Shown here: positions 7,614-17,159 of the stretch, one piece after another | How positions within the stretch are numbered: the stretch's first letter is position 1 | How the letters are laid out: the number at the start of each line of letters is the position of its first letter | Assembly: GCF_001708935.1 (NCBI RefSeq) | Contig: NZ_MASI01000001.1 | Location: 558,001 to 622,000 of the forward strand | Origin: Methyloligella halotolerans | GTDB lineage: Bacteria; Pseudomonadota; Alphaproteobacteria; Rhizobiales; Methyloligellaceae | Length of the DNA stretch: 64,000 bases | Direction of reading: 5' to 3' | The notes under the pieces: model-generated | What the model was told of the DNA's origin: nothing | The model's database searches: none | The model's input: only the letters and a program-made list of their open reading frames with translations | Translations under genes and position numbers: made by a program

Positions 7614-9439
7614 CTACTGGGCCATCACCAGGCAGTCGTTGAGACCCTTTGCCTTCAACTGACCGCAAAGCTGAGATGCGTCGGCCTGGCTGGACATGGG
7701 GCCGACCTGGAGACGGTACCACACGCCCTTGTCGCCAAGGTTCACGCGGTTGACCATCGGCCGGTAATTCGCCAGCAGCGAAGGATATTTCTGCTGCATG
7801 TCGGCGAAGGCGGCGAGTGCTTCGGTCTGATCCTTCTTCGAAGCGACCTGGACCACATAGTTCCGGCTTGCGGCCGCCGGCGCGGGTGCCGGCTGTGCCT
7901 GCGGCTCGATGGAGGCCGTGGTGGTCGGCTCGGATTGGGCGCCGGCCGCATTGGCGGTGGCCTGTCCTGCATCGACGGAGCCGTCGGGACGCACGGTTAG
8001 GGTCTTCACCTTGCGCGGTCCGGAATCCGGGTCGGATGCGTCGGCCGCACCGGCGTTGCCGGCGTCATTGGCGGCCAGCTCCGGCATATCCGGCATGTCG
8101 GTCTGGGCCGGCATGTTCGGCAGGGCCAGCTCTTCCTGGCGCGGAACGAGGCGATCGGCCTCGGGCTGATCGCCGTTCTCGAGCCGGTCGTAGATCAGCT
8201 TGTTCTTGTGAGGGAACTCCTTGCCGCCGGGTTGCTCGGGCGCTTCCTTGACGGGGGTGTTCTCGGCCGTGATCAGGGGCGGCTCGCCGGAAATGCCGCC
8301 ACCGCTCTGCTTGAAGGCAAAGGCGAGAGCGCCGCCCAGAGCGATGGCGCCGACCACGGCGCTGCCGATCATGATGCCGCTGCGGCGGCCCATATATTTG
8401 CTGAAAATGCCGGCCTTGACCTTACCGTCGGCACCGCCCTCGGTACCCATGAAGTCGGCATCGGACTGGGGTTCGGCATCCTGGTATCCGGCGCCCGGCT
8501 GGCCGTAGCTCAGCGGGATCTCGGGCGCGCCGTCATAGGCTGCCTCGTAAGTCTGCACCGCGTGGCTGCCATCCTGCGGCGCATATTCGCCATCGGGATA
8601 TTGGCCCTCGGCATAAGCCTGACCGGCATAGGCGTTGGGATCGTAGCCCTGCTCTGCGTAGTCCTGCTCGGCGTAAGCCTGATCGCCATAGCCGTTGCTA
8701 TAGCCCTGCTCCTGTCCGGGCCCATAACCCTCGGCGGGAGCGTAGTGATCGTATCCCTGGGCCTCCTGGTCCGCATAGGCTGCTTCTTCGCCATAGGCTT
8801 CGAAGCTCTGCTCGACCGGCTGCTGCCCCGCGTATTCGGACGCATCTTCCATATCCAGGTCGAGCGGCTCGTCTTCGGCCGCGCCGGCGTCGTGATAGGC
8901 GCCGTTCTGGTAGGGCTGGCCGTATTCGGCGCCTGGTAATCGGTCCCCTGGTAGGGCTGCTGGGGATAGCCGTTCTGATCGTAGCCCTGCTCGGCATAGG
9001 TCTCGGCAGGGTAGCCGGTCTCGTCCTGATAATACGGCTGACCGTTCTCGTAACCTTGCTGACCAGCATAACCCTGCTGGTCGTAGCCTTGGTTCGCGTA
9101 GCCCTGATTATCGTAAGGCTGGTTGTCGTAGCCCTGGTTCTCATATCCTTGGGGCTGCTGGGCGTAGCCCTGATGAGGAGCGTAGTGCTCACCCTGATAT
9201 GCGCCGCCCTGGGCGGTCTCGTCGTAGGTGTAGTCGGCAGGCGCCGGCTGGGTGTCGTAGCCCGGGTCCTGAGGATAGGCCTGCTCAGGCGCGCGGGTCA
9301 CCGGCGTGTAAGACGGCATACGCGCGAACGAGCCGGCGGCAAGTCCGGTCGCCGCCCGCGGACGCGGCGCGGGGCGCTGCCCCTGCTGACCGTGTGCGGC
9401 GTTTCCAGGCCGACCAGCCTGCTGATCCTTGATAGACAT
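7614..9439 (-). CDS. SPOR domain-containing protein (frameshifted as sequenced)
   Basis: The start is an ATG at 9439 behind a good GAGGGGAG ribosome site. Roughly the first 260 residues are a low-complexity Gly/Tyr/Gln/Asn/Ala-rich region with many GY-containing short repeats (QGYDNQ, EQGYD types). One membrane helix follows (GIMIGSAVVGAIALGGALAF), then a Pro/Ala-rich linker and a C-terminal SPOR domain (NYVVQVASKKDQTEALAAF onward), which binds denuded peptidoglycan at division sites. The frame shifts near 8932: the upstream frame reads PYQGTDYQ, the downstream frame EYGQPYQNGAY. Adding one G to a GG run gives a continuous 608-residue protein. It lies between argS and nagZ, its usual place in alphaproteobacteria. 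Role inferred: cell-division or envelope factor. Confidence 0.85.
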
Positions 9440-9473
9440 GGCTACTCCCCTCGAACCCTTCCGATCGGCGGGC

Positions 9474-11230
9474 TCAGTGCAACTCTTCAACCGGTTTGAC
9501 GCCGAGAATGCCCAGTCCAGACGACAAAATGCGCTTGACAGCTGACACAAGCGCAACACGAGAATTCGTCAAATCTGGGTCGTTTTGGTGAATAAAACGT
9601 AATTGTGGCGAGTCTTTGCCTCGATTCCAGAGGCTATGGAAGTCACTCGCAAGGTCATGAAGGTAAAATGCAATGCGATGAGGTTCATGGGCAGACGCGG
9701 CCGCCTGAACGATTCGCGGATAGTCCGCCATGCGCCGAATCAGAGCGAGTTCCGACTCGTCGTTCAACAGATCTATTGCCGCCTGCCCCAACGCATCACC
9801 CCCTGGGTCGAGTGTGGGAAAGACCTCCCGCACATTACGCAACACCGAACACGCCCTCGCATGGGCGTACTGGACATAGAACACCGGGTTGTCCCGCGAC
9901 TGCTCGGTGACTTTCGCGAAGTCGAAGTCGAGCGGCGCGTCGTTCTTCCGAAACAACATCATGAAACGAACCGGACCAGGCCCGACCTCGTCCACGACGT
10001 CCCTCAAAGTCACAAACGTCCCGGCGCGTTTAGACATCTTTACAGGCGTGCCAGACCGAAACAAGCGAACCAGCTGACAAAGCTTAATATCCAGCTCGGC
10101 CTCTTCGCCGAGCAGAGCTGCAAGGGCCGCCTTCATGCGCTTCACATGGCCCGAGTGATCGGCGCCCCACACATCGATCATCGTGTTAAAGCCGCGTCTG
10201 AACTTCTCGCGGTGATAGGCGATGTCGGAAGCGAAATAAGTCGGCGAGCCATCGGATTTCAGGAGCGCCCGATCGAGGTCGTCACCAAAATCCGTGGAAC
10301 GGAAAAGCAGCTGTTCGCGGTCTTCCCAGTCTTCGTCGACCACGCCCTTGGGCGGCGGCAAACGGCCTTCGTACACAACCCCCTTCTGCTTGAGGTCGGC
10401 GATGGTCTCCATGACGAGATTCTCGCCTTCGAGCATGGAGCGCTCGGAAAAAAATACGTGATGGCTGATGCCTAGCTGGCTGAGGTCATCCTTGATGAGA
10501 GCCAGCATGGCGTCGACTGCCTCGAGCTTTACGGTCGGAAGCCAGTCCGACTCGTCAGCTTTCAACAGCTTATCCCCATATTTCGCCGCCAAGGCCTCGC
10601 CGACGGGCTTGAGGTAGTCGCCCGGGTACAGGCCTTCGGGGATTTCGCCGATATCCTCCCCAAGCGCCTCGCGATAGCGGAGATAGGCGGAGCGGGCGAG
10701 CACGTCGATCTGGGTGCCGGCGTCATTGACGTAATACTCGCAGGTGACGTCATGGCCGGTAAATGACAGGAGGTTGGCCAGCGCGTCGCCGAACACCGCT
10801 CCCCGGCAATGGCCCACATGCATGGGGCCGGTCGGGTTGGCGGAGACATACTCCACGTTCACCTTCCGGCCGCGCCCTGGTCGCTGGAGCCGAAGGCTTC
10901 ACCTTGCCCCAGCACGGCCCGCACCACACCCGGCCAGAAGCTCTGCTTCAAGGTAAGGTTGAGGAAGCCCGGCCCGGCGATCTCGACCTTCTCCACATCA
11001 TCGTGGGCCTCGATCATGGGCAGCAGCTTTTCGGCCAGGTCGCGCGGCTTCGCCTTGGACGGTTTCGCCAGCACCATGGCGGCATTGGTGGCGAGATCGC
11101 CATGGCCCGACTCGCGGGGCGGCTCCATGGTGATGGCGCCGAGTTTGACGTCGGCGGGAACGATGCCGTCTTCCTGAAGCTTGGCGACGGCGTTCAGAAC
11201 CGCGTCGTGAAAGGGTGCAAAGACATCCAT
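9474..11230 (-). CDS. argS: Arginyl-tRNA synthetase (frameshifted as sequenced)
   Basis: Class I synthetase for Arg. The N-terminal segment (from [11 protein letters not shown] at 11230) carries the Add1 domain and ends in frame one at SDQGAAGR. The rest, in the next frame, begins [18 protein letters not shown], the HIGH motif, and continues through [16 protein letters not shown] (KMSK motif) and the DALR anticodon-binding domain. The break is at about 10870: with one G restored, the junction reads [11 protein letters not shown], as in the family, and the total is 585 residues, a normal length. The enzyme is essential and both halves are perfectly conserved, so a consensus error is more likely than a true pseudogene. 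Confidence 0.93.
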
Positions 11231-11263
11231 GGTCGAAAATCCGAAAAGTGAAGCGGCGGGGCC

Positions 11264-12565
11264 CTAGCGCAAGTCCGGGGTCACGTCAAACAGCCGGGCA
11301 TGTTCGGCGAGCGCATAGCGGTCGGTCATGCCGGCGATGAAATCGCAGATATGTCGGGCGTAGGCGGGCGAGCCGCGATCGGGCGCCTGGTCGCTCCAGT
11401 TGGGCGGCAAGGCGCCAGCATCGTCCTTATAGCGTTGGAAGAGGTCGGCGACCACCTGCTCTGCCCGGCGCATGATGCCCATCACGCGGTCGTGGCGGTA
11501 GACACGTTCGGTGAGAAAATCCCGCAAGGTGTCGAGTTCCGCCGTCATCTCGTCGGAGAAGGCCGCGATCGGCCGGCCTGCGAAGCGGATCGCATCGGCA
11601 TCCTCGGGCGCCAGGTCCTCCAGACGCTTCGCGGTCTCGTTCCGGGCATCGTTGATCATGCGGGTGATGAGGCGCCGGTTCAGCTCGTTCAAGAGGCGCG
11701 GCGTCTCCAATTCGGGATACCGCCAGCGAAGCTCTCCGAGGATCACGCCCACCAGGGGGATTTCGCCAAGCTCCTCGAATGCGAAACAGCCGAAGCGGAA
11801 GCCGTCGTCAACGTCGTGATTATTGTAGGCGATGTCGTCGGCGAGGCTGGCGAGCTGGGACTCCAGATAGGCATAGGTGCCGAGCTCCAAATCGTGCTTG
11901 GCGTTATAGTTGAGGACAGGCGCGGGCACCTCTTCGTCCTCGGAATCCGGGCCCTCTAGCGGGCCGTTATGCTTCACGAGCCCTTCGAGAGTCTCCCAGG
12001 TGAGGTTCAGCCCGTCGAAGCCGGCATATTTCCGCTCAAGCTCGGTGACGACCCGCAAGCTCTGGGCGTTGTGGTCGAAACCGCCGGCCCCTTGCATGGC
12101 CCGGTCGAGCGCCCGCTCACCCGCATGTCCGAAGGGCGAATGGCCGAGATCGTGGGCCAGCGCCACCGCTTCGGTCAGGTCCTCGTCGAGGGCGAGGCTG
12201 CGCGCCATGGAGCGGGCGATCTGGGCCACCTCCAAGCTATGGGTCAGCCGGGTCCGGTAGTGATCGCCCTCGTGATAGATGAAGACCTGGGTCTTGTGGG
12301 TGAGACGCCTGAAGGCGGTCGCATGGACGATCCGGTCGCGGTCGCGCTGAAACGGCGAGCGGGTCGCGCTTTTCGGCTCCGGCTCGTAGCGCCCCCGGCT
12401 TTTCGCCGGATCGACGGCATAGGGTGCGCGCGCGAACGGGTAGGTCACGGCGCCCGATTCTTGGACTTTAAGGTGGTCGGTCAGCGTCTCGAACGGCCCG
12501 TCAGCGATTGACAAGCCGGGCCGTACCCCTATCTCTCTGGTATGATATCGAGGCGAGAGGCTCAT
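11264..12565 (-). CDS. dgt: Deoxyguanosinetriphosphate triphosphohydrolase-like protein
   Basis: HD-superfamily phosphohydrolase that cleaves dNTPs to deoxynucleoside and triphosphate. Visible: SPFQRDRDRIVHATAFRRL, HRTRLTHSLEVAQIARS, and the HD pair in ALAHDLGHSPFGHAGE, followed by further metal-ligand regions (LADDIAYNNHDVDDGF). Here the ATG at 12565 is preferred; a GTG at 12583 would add six residues. The N-terminus is longer than in many homologues, so the true start could be further in. It diverges from erpA with a gap of about 50 bases and runs toward argS, a common alphaproteobacterial arrangement. Confidence 0.92.
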   Translation of the reverse strand: MSLSPRYHTREIGVRPGLSIADGPFETLTDHLKVQESGAVTYPFARAPYAVDPAKSRGRYEPEPKSATRSPFQRDRDRIVHATAFRRLTHKTQVFIYHEGDHYRTRLTHSLEVAQIARSMARSLALDEDLTEAVALAHDLGHSPFGHAGERALDRAMQGAGGFDHNAQSLRVVTELERKYAGFDGLNLTWETLEGLVKHNGPLEGPDSEDEEVPAPVLNYNAKHDLELGTYAYLESQLASLADDIAYNNHDVDDGFRFGCFAFEELGEIPLVGVILGELRWRYPELETPRLLNELNRRLITRMINDARNETAKRLEDLAPEDADAIRFAGRPIAAFSDEMTAELDTLRDFLTERVYRHDRVMGIMRRAEQVVADLFQRYKDDAGALPPNWSDQAPDRGSPAYARHICDFIAGMTDRYALAEHARLFDVTPDLR

Positions 12566-12619
12566 GGCCTTTCGCTCATGCACTTGAACTCTCTCAATCG
12601 CGGACAGACCTAACCCAGG

Positions 12620-12952
12620 ATGACTGAAGCGTCCATCACCATAAGCGACAGCGCCGTCCAGCGGATCAACGAGATCCTAAAGGCGGAATCCCAGGACACC
12701 GTGCTGCGGGTCACCGTCGAAGGCGGCGGCTGCTCGGGCTTCCAATACCGGTTCGACCTCGTCAAGGAACGCGAGGACGACGATATCGATATCGGGCGCG
12801 ACGGCGCGCGGGTGATCATTGATCCCATGTCGGTGCCGTTCGTGGCGGGCAGCGAGATCGACTTCGTGGACGATCTGATCGGCGCCCATTTCCAGGTCAA
12901 CAATCCGAACGCCACCGCGTCCTGTGGCTGCGGCACCAGCTTCTCGCTTTAG
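12620..12952 (+). CDS. erpA: Iron-sulfur cluster insertion protein ErpA (A-type carrier)
   Basis: A-type Fe-S carrier that hands clusters to apo-enzymes. The 110 residues show the HesB/IscA fold with all three ligand cysteines: Cys38 in VEGGGCSGFQY and Cys102 and Cys104 in ASCGCGTSFSL. The length is exactly that of the family. ErpA rather than IscA is inferred from the absence of isc/suf neighbours and from the divergent dgt, a usual partner in alphaproteobacteria. Candidate recipients in this window include the Fe-S dehydratase IlvD. Confidence 0.92.
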   Translation: MTEASITISDSAVQRINEILKAESQDTVLRVTVEGGGCSGFQYRFDLVKEREDDDIDIGRDGARVIIDPMSVPFVAGSEIDFVDDLIGAHFQVNNPNATASCGCGTSFSL

Positions 12953-12972
12953 CGGGTCGTACAGTTTCGTCA

Positions 12973-12993
12973 CCCCCGGGCTTGACCCGGGGG
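12973..12993. repeat. REP-like palindrome after erpA
   Basis: Perfect 8-bp arms CCCCCGGG and CCCGGGGG around CTTGA. A related but imperfect copy follows at 13071-13087 (CCGGA...TCCGG then TCATGAC). Both lie in the erpA-xth gap, which holds nothing else recognisable. Confidence 0.7.
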
Positions 12994-13147
12994 GCCATGC
13001 CGTTACTTCTCACGTTCCTCAGCGGACCAATCGGACCGCTTAGATTCGCTGCGCCGTCCGGGTATGGATGCCCGGATCGAGTCCGGTCATGACGACGGAG
13101 AGGGTTGGCCGGCATCCCGATGAAAATGGTCGTATGACAATCGTCCC

Positions 13148-13930
13148 ATGAAAATCGCCACCTGGAACATCAACGGCATCAAGGCCCGGATCGACACGCT
13201 GCTGACCTGGCTGAAGGACGCCTCGCCCGATATCGCCTGCCTGCAGGAGATCAAATGCGTGGACGAATCCTTCCCGTCGGAGCAGTTCGAGGAGCTCGGC
13301 TATAACGTCGCCGTGCATGGCCAGAAGGGCTTCAACGGCGTCGCCCTACTCTCCAAGCTTCCGTTCGACGAGACGGCGCCGCGGCTTGGCGGAGACGATG
13401 CGGACGAACAGGCGCGCTATCTCGAGGCGGTGGTTTCGGTGCCGTCGGGCGTGGTGCGGATCGCCAATCTTTATCTGCCCAACGGCAATCCGGCGGACGG
13501 TCCCAAATACGATTACAAGCTCGCCTGGATGGATCGGCTGAAGGCGCGGGCGGCAGAGCTTCTGACCTACGAAGAGCCCATGGTGATGGCCGGCGACTAC
13601 AATGTCATCCCAATGCCCGACGACGTCTACAATCCGGCGGCCTGGGTGGACGACGCCCTGTTCAAGCCGGAGACGCGAGCGCAATTCCGCAGCCTGCTCA
13701 ATCTCGGCCTGACGGACGCCTTCCGGGCCTGCCACGACGAAGCCCATCAATATACGTTCTGGGATTATCAGGCCGGCGCTTGGCAGAAGAACCGAGGATT
13801 GCGGATCGACCACCTGCTGCTGTCGCCGCAAGCCGCCGACCTTTTGCGAACCTGCGAGATCGATACGGCCCCGCGCGGCTGGGAAAAGCCGTCGGACCAC
13901 GTGCCGATCTGGATCGAACTCTCGGTTTAG
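13148..13930 (+). CDS. xth: Exodeoxyribonuclease III
   Basis: Mg-dependent AP endonuclease and 3'-5' exonuclease of base-excision repair. The 260-residue protein has the complete EEP-family set: MKIATWNINGIKAR (Asn7), CLQEIKC (metal ligand Glu34), GDYNVIP (Asp150, Asn152), RGLRIDHLLLS, and the C-terminal SDHVPIWIEL (Asp250, His251). The length is normal for XthA. It stands alone on the plus strand between two repeat-containing gaps. Confidence 0.95.
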   Translation: MKIATWNINGIKARIDTLLTWLKDASPDIACLQEIKCVDESFPSEQFEELGYNVAVHGQKGFNGVALLSKLPFDETAPRLGGDDADEQARYLEAVVSVPSGVVRIANLYLPNGNPADGPKYDYKLAWMDRLKARAAELLTYEEPMVMAGDYNVIPMPDDVYNPAAWVDDALFKPETRAQFRSLLNLGLTDAFRACHDEAHQYTFWDYQAGAWQKNRGLRIDHLLLSPQAADLLRTCEIDTAPRGWEKPSDHVPIWIELSV

Positions 13931-13973
13931 AGCTTCGGAGCGTTTGGCGCCGAGGCGCCCCTTCAGGTCCGGC

Positions 13974-15143
13974 CTATTGCAGGCCGCCAGCGGCACTGCC
14001 GCTAAAGCCCATGGACACGCCCATGCCCGCCGAACCGCTCGTCATATCCGAAGGCATGACGGGCGCCGCGGAGGCCGAGGCGGCGCTCTGATCGCCTGCG
14101 GCATTCATGCCCTGCAGGCTGATGACCGGCTCGCCGATCCCTTCCGGTGCCACGATGGCATCGTCCGAGACGGTCTGAGCCGTCAGCGCGGGATCTTCAT
14201 GGACATCGAGATCGCCGATCGGATCGCCCAGGACGAAGCCGCCGATACGGGAGCCGATGGACCGCTCGTCTGCCATCTCCTCGTGATGCTCGTGTGCCGA
14301 GACGATGGCCACGCGCGGGCCGCCCCAGCGTGGAGTGGTCGCTTCCACCGCCTGGCGGGTCTCGTCGTCGATGTCGCTGAAGGCCTCGGCGTAGAGATCC
14401 TTGATCCAAGCCGGCTCATTGCCCGTGGTCACCGAGTTATGGTGGGCCAGCGCGATCAAGGCGAGACCTCGAATGTAACGTCCGCTGCCCTTCTCGCTGC
14501 GCCACAGCATCTCGCCCAGCATGGCCTGGGATTCGGGATGCTGCTTGCGGGCGGCCATGGCCAACCAGTTGGCGCCGAGGCGGAGATTGCGCTTCACGCC
14601 ATTGCCGGACAGGTAGAGCTGGGCCAGTTCGTACTGGGCGTCGGCGTCGCCGAAATAGCTCGCCGCATGGCCGAAGAGATCGGCGGCCCGTTTCGGATCT
14701 GGCCGCAAGCCGATCTGCGGGATGCCGGCGAGCTGATATCGACCGAGCGCCACAAACGCGTCGGCGACGTATTTCGCAACCGGGCTGCGCGGCGGGATAT
14801 CGGCGTAGGTGTCGGCGATCTGACGGTAATAGGTGAAGGCCTGGGCGTCGTCCTTCGGCACGGGCCCGCCCTTGGCGTAGAGCTCCGCAAGACGGAGCTG
14901 GGCGCCGAGGACGCCGCGATCGGCGGCGAAACGAAGCGCCGGAACCCCCTTGTCGACCGCGCCGGACTGAACCGCGGACACGCCTTCCCGATAGGCGGCG
15001 GTGGCGGAGGAGAATACGCCGGCGGCGACGGCGTTTGCGGGGCTCGTCTTCTGGGCCGGCGTTTCCGCCGGCGCAGGGTTGAGCCAGAACGCAAGGACGC
15101 CGGCCGCGGCTGTGATCAATGTCACTCGGCTAGACATCTGCAT
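13974..15143 (-). CDS. Sel1-repeat periplasmic protein (ExoR-like)
   Basis: A 389-residue exported protein with an N-terminal signal sequence (SSRVTLITAAAGVLAFWL, cleavage near PAPAETPA). Sel1/TPR-like repeats cover about residues 45-260: ALRFAADRGVLGAQLRLAEL, ELAQLYLSGNGVKRNL and LAMAARKQHPESQAMLGEML. A Ser/Ala/Gly/Met-rich tail follows. The repeat layout and size of the core resemble rhizobial ExoR, the periplasmic inhibitor of the ExoS-ChvI system, but the long tail differs and no two-component genes are nearby, so that role is only a possibility. Its start overlaps the end of ilvD by 14 bases, suggesting co-transcription. Confidence 0.75.
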   Translation of the reverse strand: MQMSSRVTLITAAAGVLAFWLNPAPAETPAQKTSPANAVAAGVFSSATAAYREGVSAVQSGAVDKGVPALRFAADRGVLGAQLRLAELYAKGGPVPKDDAQAFTYYRQIADTYADIPPRSPVAKYVADAFVALGRYQLAGIPQIGLRPDPKRAADLFGHAASYFGDADAQYELAQLYLSGNGVKRNLRLGANWLAMAARKQHPESQAMLGEMLWRSEKGSGRYIRGLALIALAHHNSVTTGNEPAWIKDLYAEAFSDIDDETRQAVEATTPRWGGPRVAIVSAHEHHEEMADERSIGSRIGGFVLGDPIGDLDVHEDPALTAQTVSDDAIVAPEGIGEPVISLQGMNAAGDQSAASASAAPVMPSDMTSGSAGMGVSMGFSGSAAGGLQ

Positions 15144-16854
15144 AGCAGTTCACTTCCGCTTTGCCGCCGGGATGGGTCACCGCGCCGTCGCGGGCGGGTC
15201 CCACCTGCTCGGCATATTTCCAGATGGCGCCGGAACCGAATTTCGGCGCGGGCTCTTTCCAGTCCTTCTTGCGCTCCTCGAGCTCAGCCTCGGAAAGCTC
15301 GTGGTCGAGGATGCCCTTCTCCGCGTCGAGGGTGATCATGTCGCCGTCGCGGATGAGCGCGATGGGACCGCAGACCGCCGCTTCGGGGCCGACATGGCCG
15401 ACGCAGAAGCCGCGGGTGGCACCGGAGAAGCGCCCGTCGGTGATCAGGGCGACCTTGTCGCCCATGCCCTGGCCATAAAGCGCAGCCGTGGTGGCGAGCA
15501 TCTCGCGCATGCCGGGACCGCCCTTCGGGCCTTCGTAGCGGATGACGAGAACCTCGCCCTCCTTGTATTCCTTCTTGCTGACGGCGGCGAAGGCGTCCTC
15601 TTCGCAGTCGAAGCAGCGGGCGGGGCCGCGGAATTTCTGATTGGCGAGGCCGGCGACCTTCACGATGCCGCCTTCGGGCGCAAGGCTGCCGCGCAGCTCG
15701 ACCACGCCGCCGGTCTTGGAGATCGGTTTGTTGGCCGGATAGACGACGTCCTGATCCGCATTCCACTCAACACGCGCCATGTTCTCTTCGATGGTGCGGC
15801 CAGTGACGGTCATGCAGTCGCCGTGCATGAAGCCGTGCTCCAGCAGGGTCTTCATGACCAGCGGGATGCCGCCGGCCTCGAAGAGGTCTCGCGCGACGTA
15901 ACGGCCGCCGGGCTTCAGATCGGCGATATAGGGGGTCTTGCGGAAGATCTCGGCGACGTCGAACAGGTCGAACTCGATGCCGCATTCATTGGCGATGGCC
16001 GGCAGATGGAGCGCTGCGTTGGTGGAGCCGCCGGATGCGGCGACGACGGCGGCTGCATTCTCCAGCGCCTTGCGAGTCACGATGTCCCGCGGCCGGATGT
16101 TCATGGCGATGAGGTCCATGATCTTGGCGCCGGCGGTGTGACAGAAGCGGTCGCGCATCTCGTAGGGTGCGGGCGCGCCGGCCGAATAGGGCAGCGCCAG
16201 GCCGATGGCCTCGGAGACCATGGCCATGGTGTTGGCGGTAAACTGGGCGCCGCAGGCACCGGCAGAGGGACAGGCCACTTGCTCAAGGGCCTCCAGATCC
16301 TCGTCGGACATGTTGCCGACGGAGTGCTGGCCGACCGCCTCGAAGACGTCCTGGACGGTGACGGGTTTGCCCTTGAAGGTGCCGGGAAGGATGGAGCCGC
16401 CATAGATGAAGATCGACGGCACGTTGAGGCGGACCATGGCCATCATCATGCCGGGCAGAGACTTGTCGCAGCCGGCCATGCCGACCAGCGCGTCGTAGCA
16501 ATGGCCGCGCATGGTGAGCTCGACGGAATCGGCGATCACCTCGCGGGACGGCAGAGACGACTTCATGCCCTGGTGGCCCATGGCGATGCCGTCGGTGACG
16601 GTGATGGTGCAGAATTCGCGCGGCGTGCCTTGGGCGGACGCGACACCCTGCTTCACGGCCTGGGCCTGGCGCATCAGCGAGATATTGCACGGCGCGGCTT
16701 CGTTCCAGCAGGTGGCCACGCCCACGAAGGGCTGATGGATCTGCTTGGACGACAGCCCCATGGCGTAATAATAGGAGCGGTGCGGGGCCCGGCTCGGGCC
16801 CTCGGTCACATGCCGGCTCGGCAGGCGCGACTTATCGAAGGTTTTAGCGTCCAT
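15130..16854 (-). CDS. ilvD: Dihydroxy-acid dehydratase
   Basis: Fe-S dehydratase of branched-chain amino acid synthesis that converts dihydroxyisovalerate and dihydroxymethylvalerate to the 2-keto acids. The 574-residue protein shows the cluster cysteines in ATCWNEAAPCN, GMAGCDKSLPG and CPSAGACGAQFTANT. The C-terminal lobe has TDGRFSGATRGFCVGHVGPEA. The length is that of the standard bacterial enzyme. No leader peptide or T-box is evident upstream. The downstream Sel1 protein overlaps by 14 bases. Confidence 0.96.
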   Translation of the reverse strand: MDAKTFDKSRLPSRHVTEGPSRAPHRSYYYAMGLSSKQIHQPFVGVATCWNEAAPCNISLMRQAQAVKQGVASAQGTPREFCTITVTDGIAMGHQGMKSSLPSREVIADSVELTMRGHCYDALVGMAGCDKSLPGMMMAMVRLNVPSIFIYGGSILPGTFKGKPVTVQDVFEAVGQHSVGNMSDEDLEALEQVACPSAGACGAQFTANTMAMVSEAIGLALPYSAGAPAPYEMRDRFCHTAGAKIMDLIAMNIRPRDIVTRKALENAAAVVAASGGSTNAALHLPAIANECGIEFDLFDVAEIFRKTPYIADLKPGGRYVARDLFEAGGIPLVMKTLLEHGFMHGDCMTVTGRTIEENMARVEWNADQDVVYPANKPISKTGGVVELRGSLAPEGGIVKVAGLANQKFRGPARCFDCEEDAFAAVSKKEYKEGEVLVIRYEGPKGGPGMREMLATTAALYGQGMGDKVALITDGRFSGATRGFCVGHVGPEAAVCGPIALIRDGDMITLDAEKGILDHELSEAELEERKKDWKEPAPKFGSGAIWKYAEQVGPARDGAVTHPGGKAEVNCYADV

Positions 16855-17159
16855 TCCTCAAGCATCCGATGGGAGCGTCTCAATGATCCCGAAAAGATGG
16901 CGGCAGGAGGGCTCGCCGCCGTTTTCCCCAAACCTCACTCAACTGGCCTCAAGGCCCGGCATTGTGTGCCGGGCGAGCCGTCGTTCGGGCGCCCAATACA
17001 CCCGAAACGGCTTCTTCCCTGTTAATGGCAGCGGGTATCAATGTTTTATGGCGCAAAGGAGGCGCAAATGCCTCACTTCGTTGCACATTTAGCACAGTCT
17101 AACCGGATTCCGGCAACTGCCCGCGAAGGCGCCAGCGGCATGCTCAAAAGCTGGGCGAT
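16855..17159. other. Intergenic region between ilvD and valS
   Basis: This 305-base gap contains one REP-like palindrome (16954-16974, arms GCCCGGCA and TGCCGGGC). A short plus-strand open frame here runs through the repeat and has no family resemblance. The ilvD promoter must lie in this gap, but no confident -35/-10 pair was identified. Confidence 0.55.
16954..16974. repeat. REP-like palindrome upstream of ilvD
   Basis: Perfect 8-bp arms GCCCGGCA and TGCCGGGC around TTGTG; the same family as the copies near 1.3 kb and 60 kb. Confidence 0.7.

Noticed and set aside
8500-9300. Repeat-rich stretch as a possible CRISPR or satellite
   Set aside because: The repeats are short codon-level GY/Q/N units inside a coding frame with irregular spacing, not repeat-spacer units.
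10859-11230. Separate small protein upstream of argS
   Set aside because: Its sequence is the Add1 N-terminal domain of ArgRS, and adding one base joins it to the main frame at a normal total length, so it is not an independent gene.
15001-17025. Long plus-strand open frame of 674 codons opposite ilvD
   Set aside because: It is antisense to a complete, motif-perfect ilvD. Long antisense frames are expected in high-GC DNA, and the translation has no family motif.
16883-17092. 69-codon frame in the ilvD-valS gap
   Set aside because: It reads through a REP-like palindrome, lacks a ribosome site and has no recognisable features.
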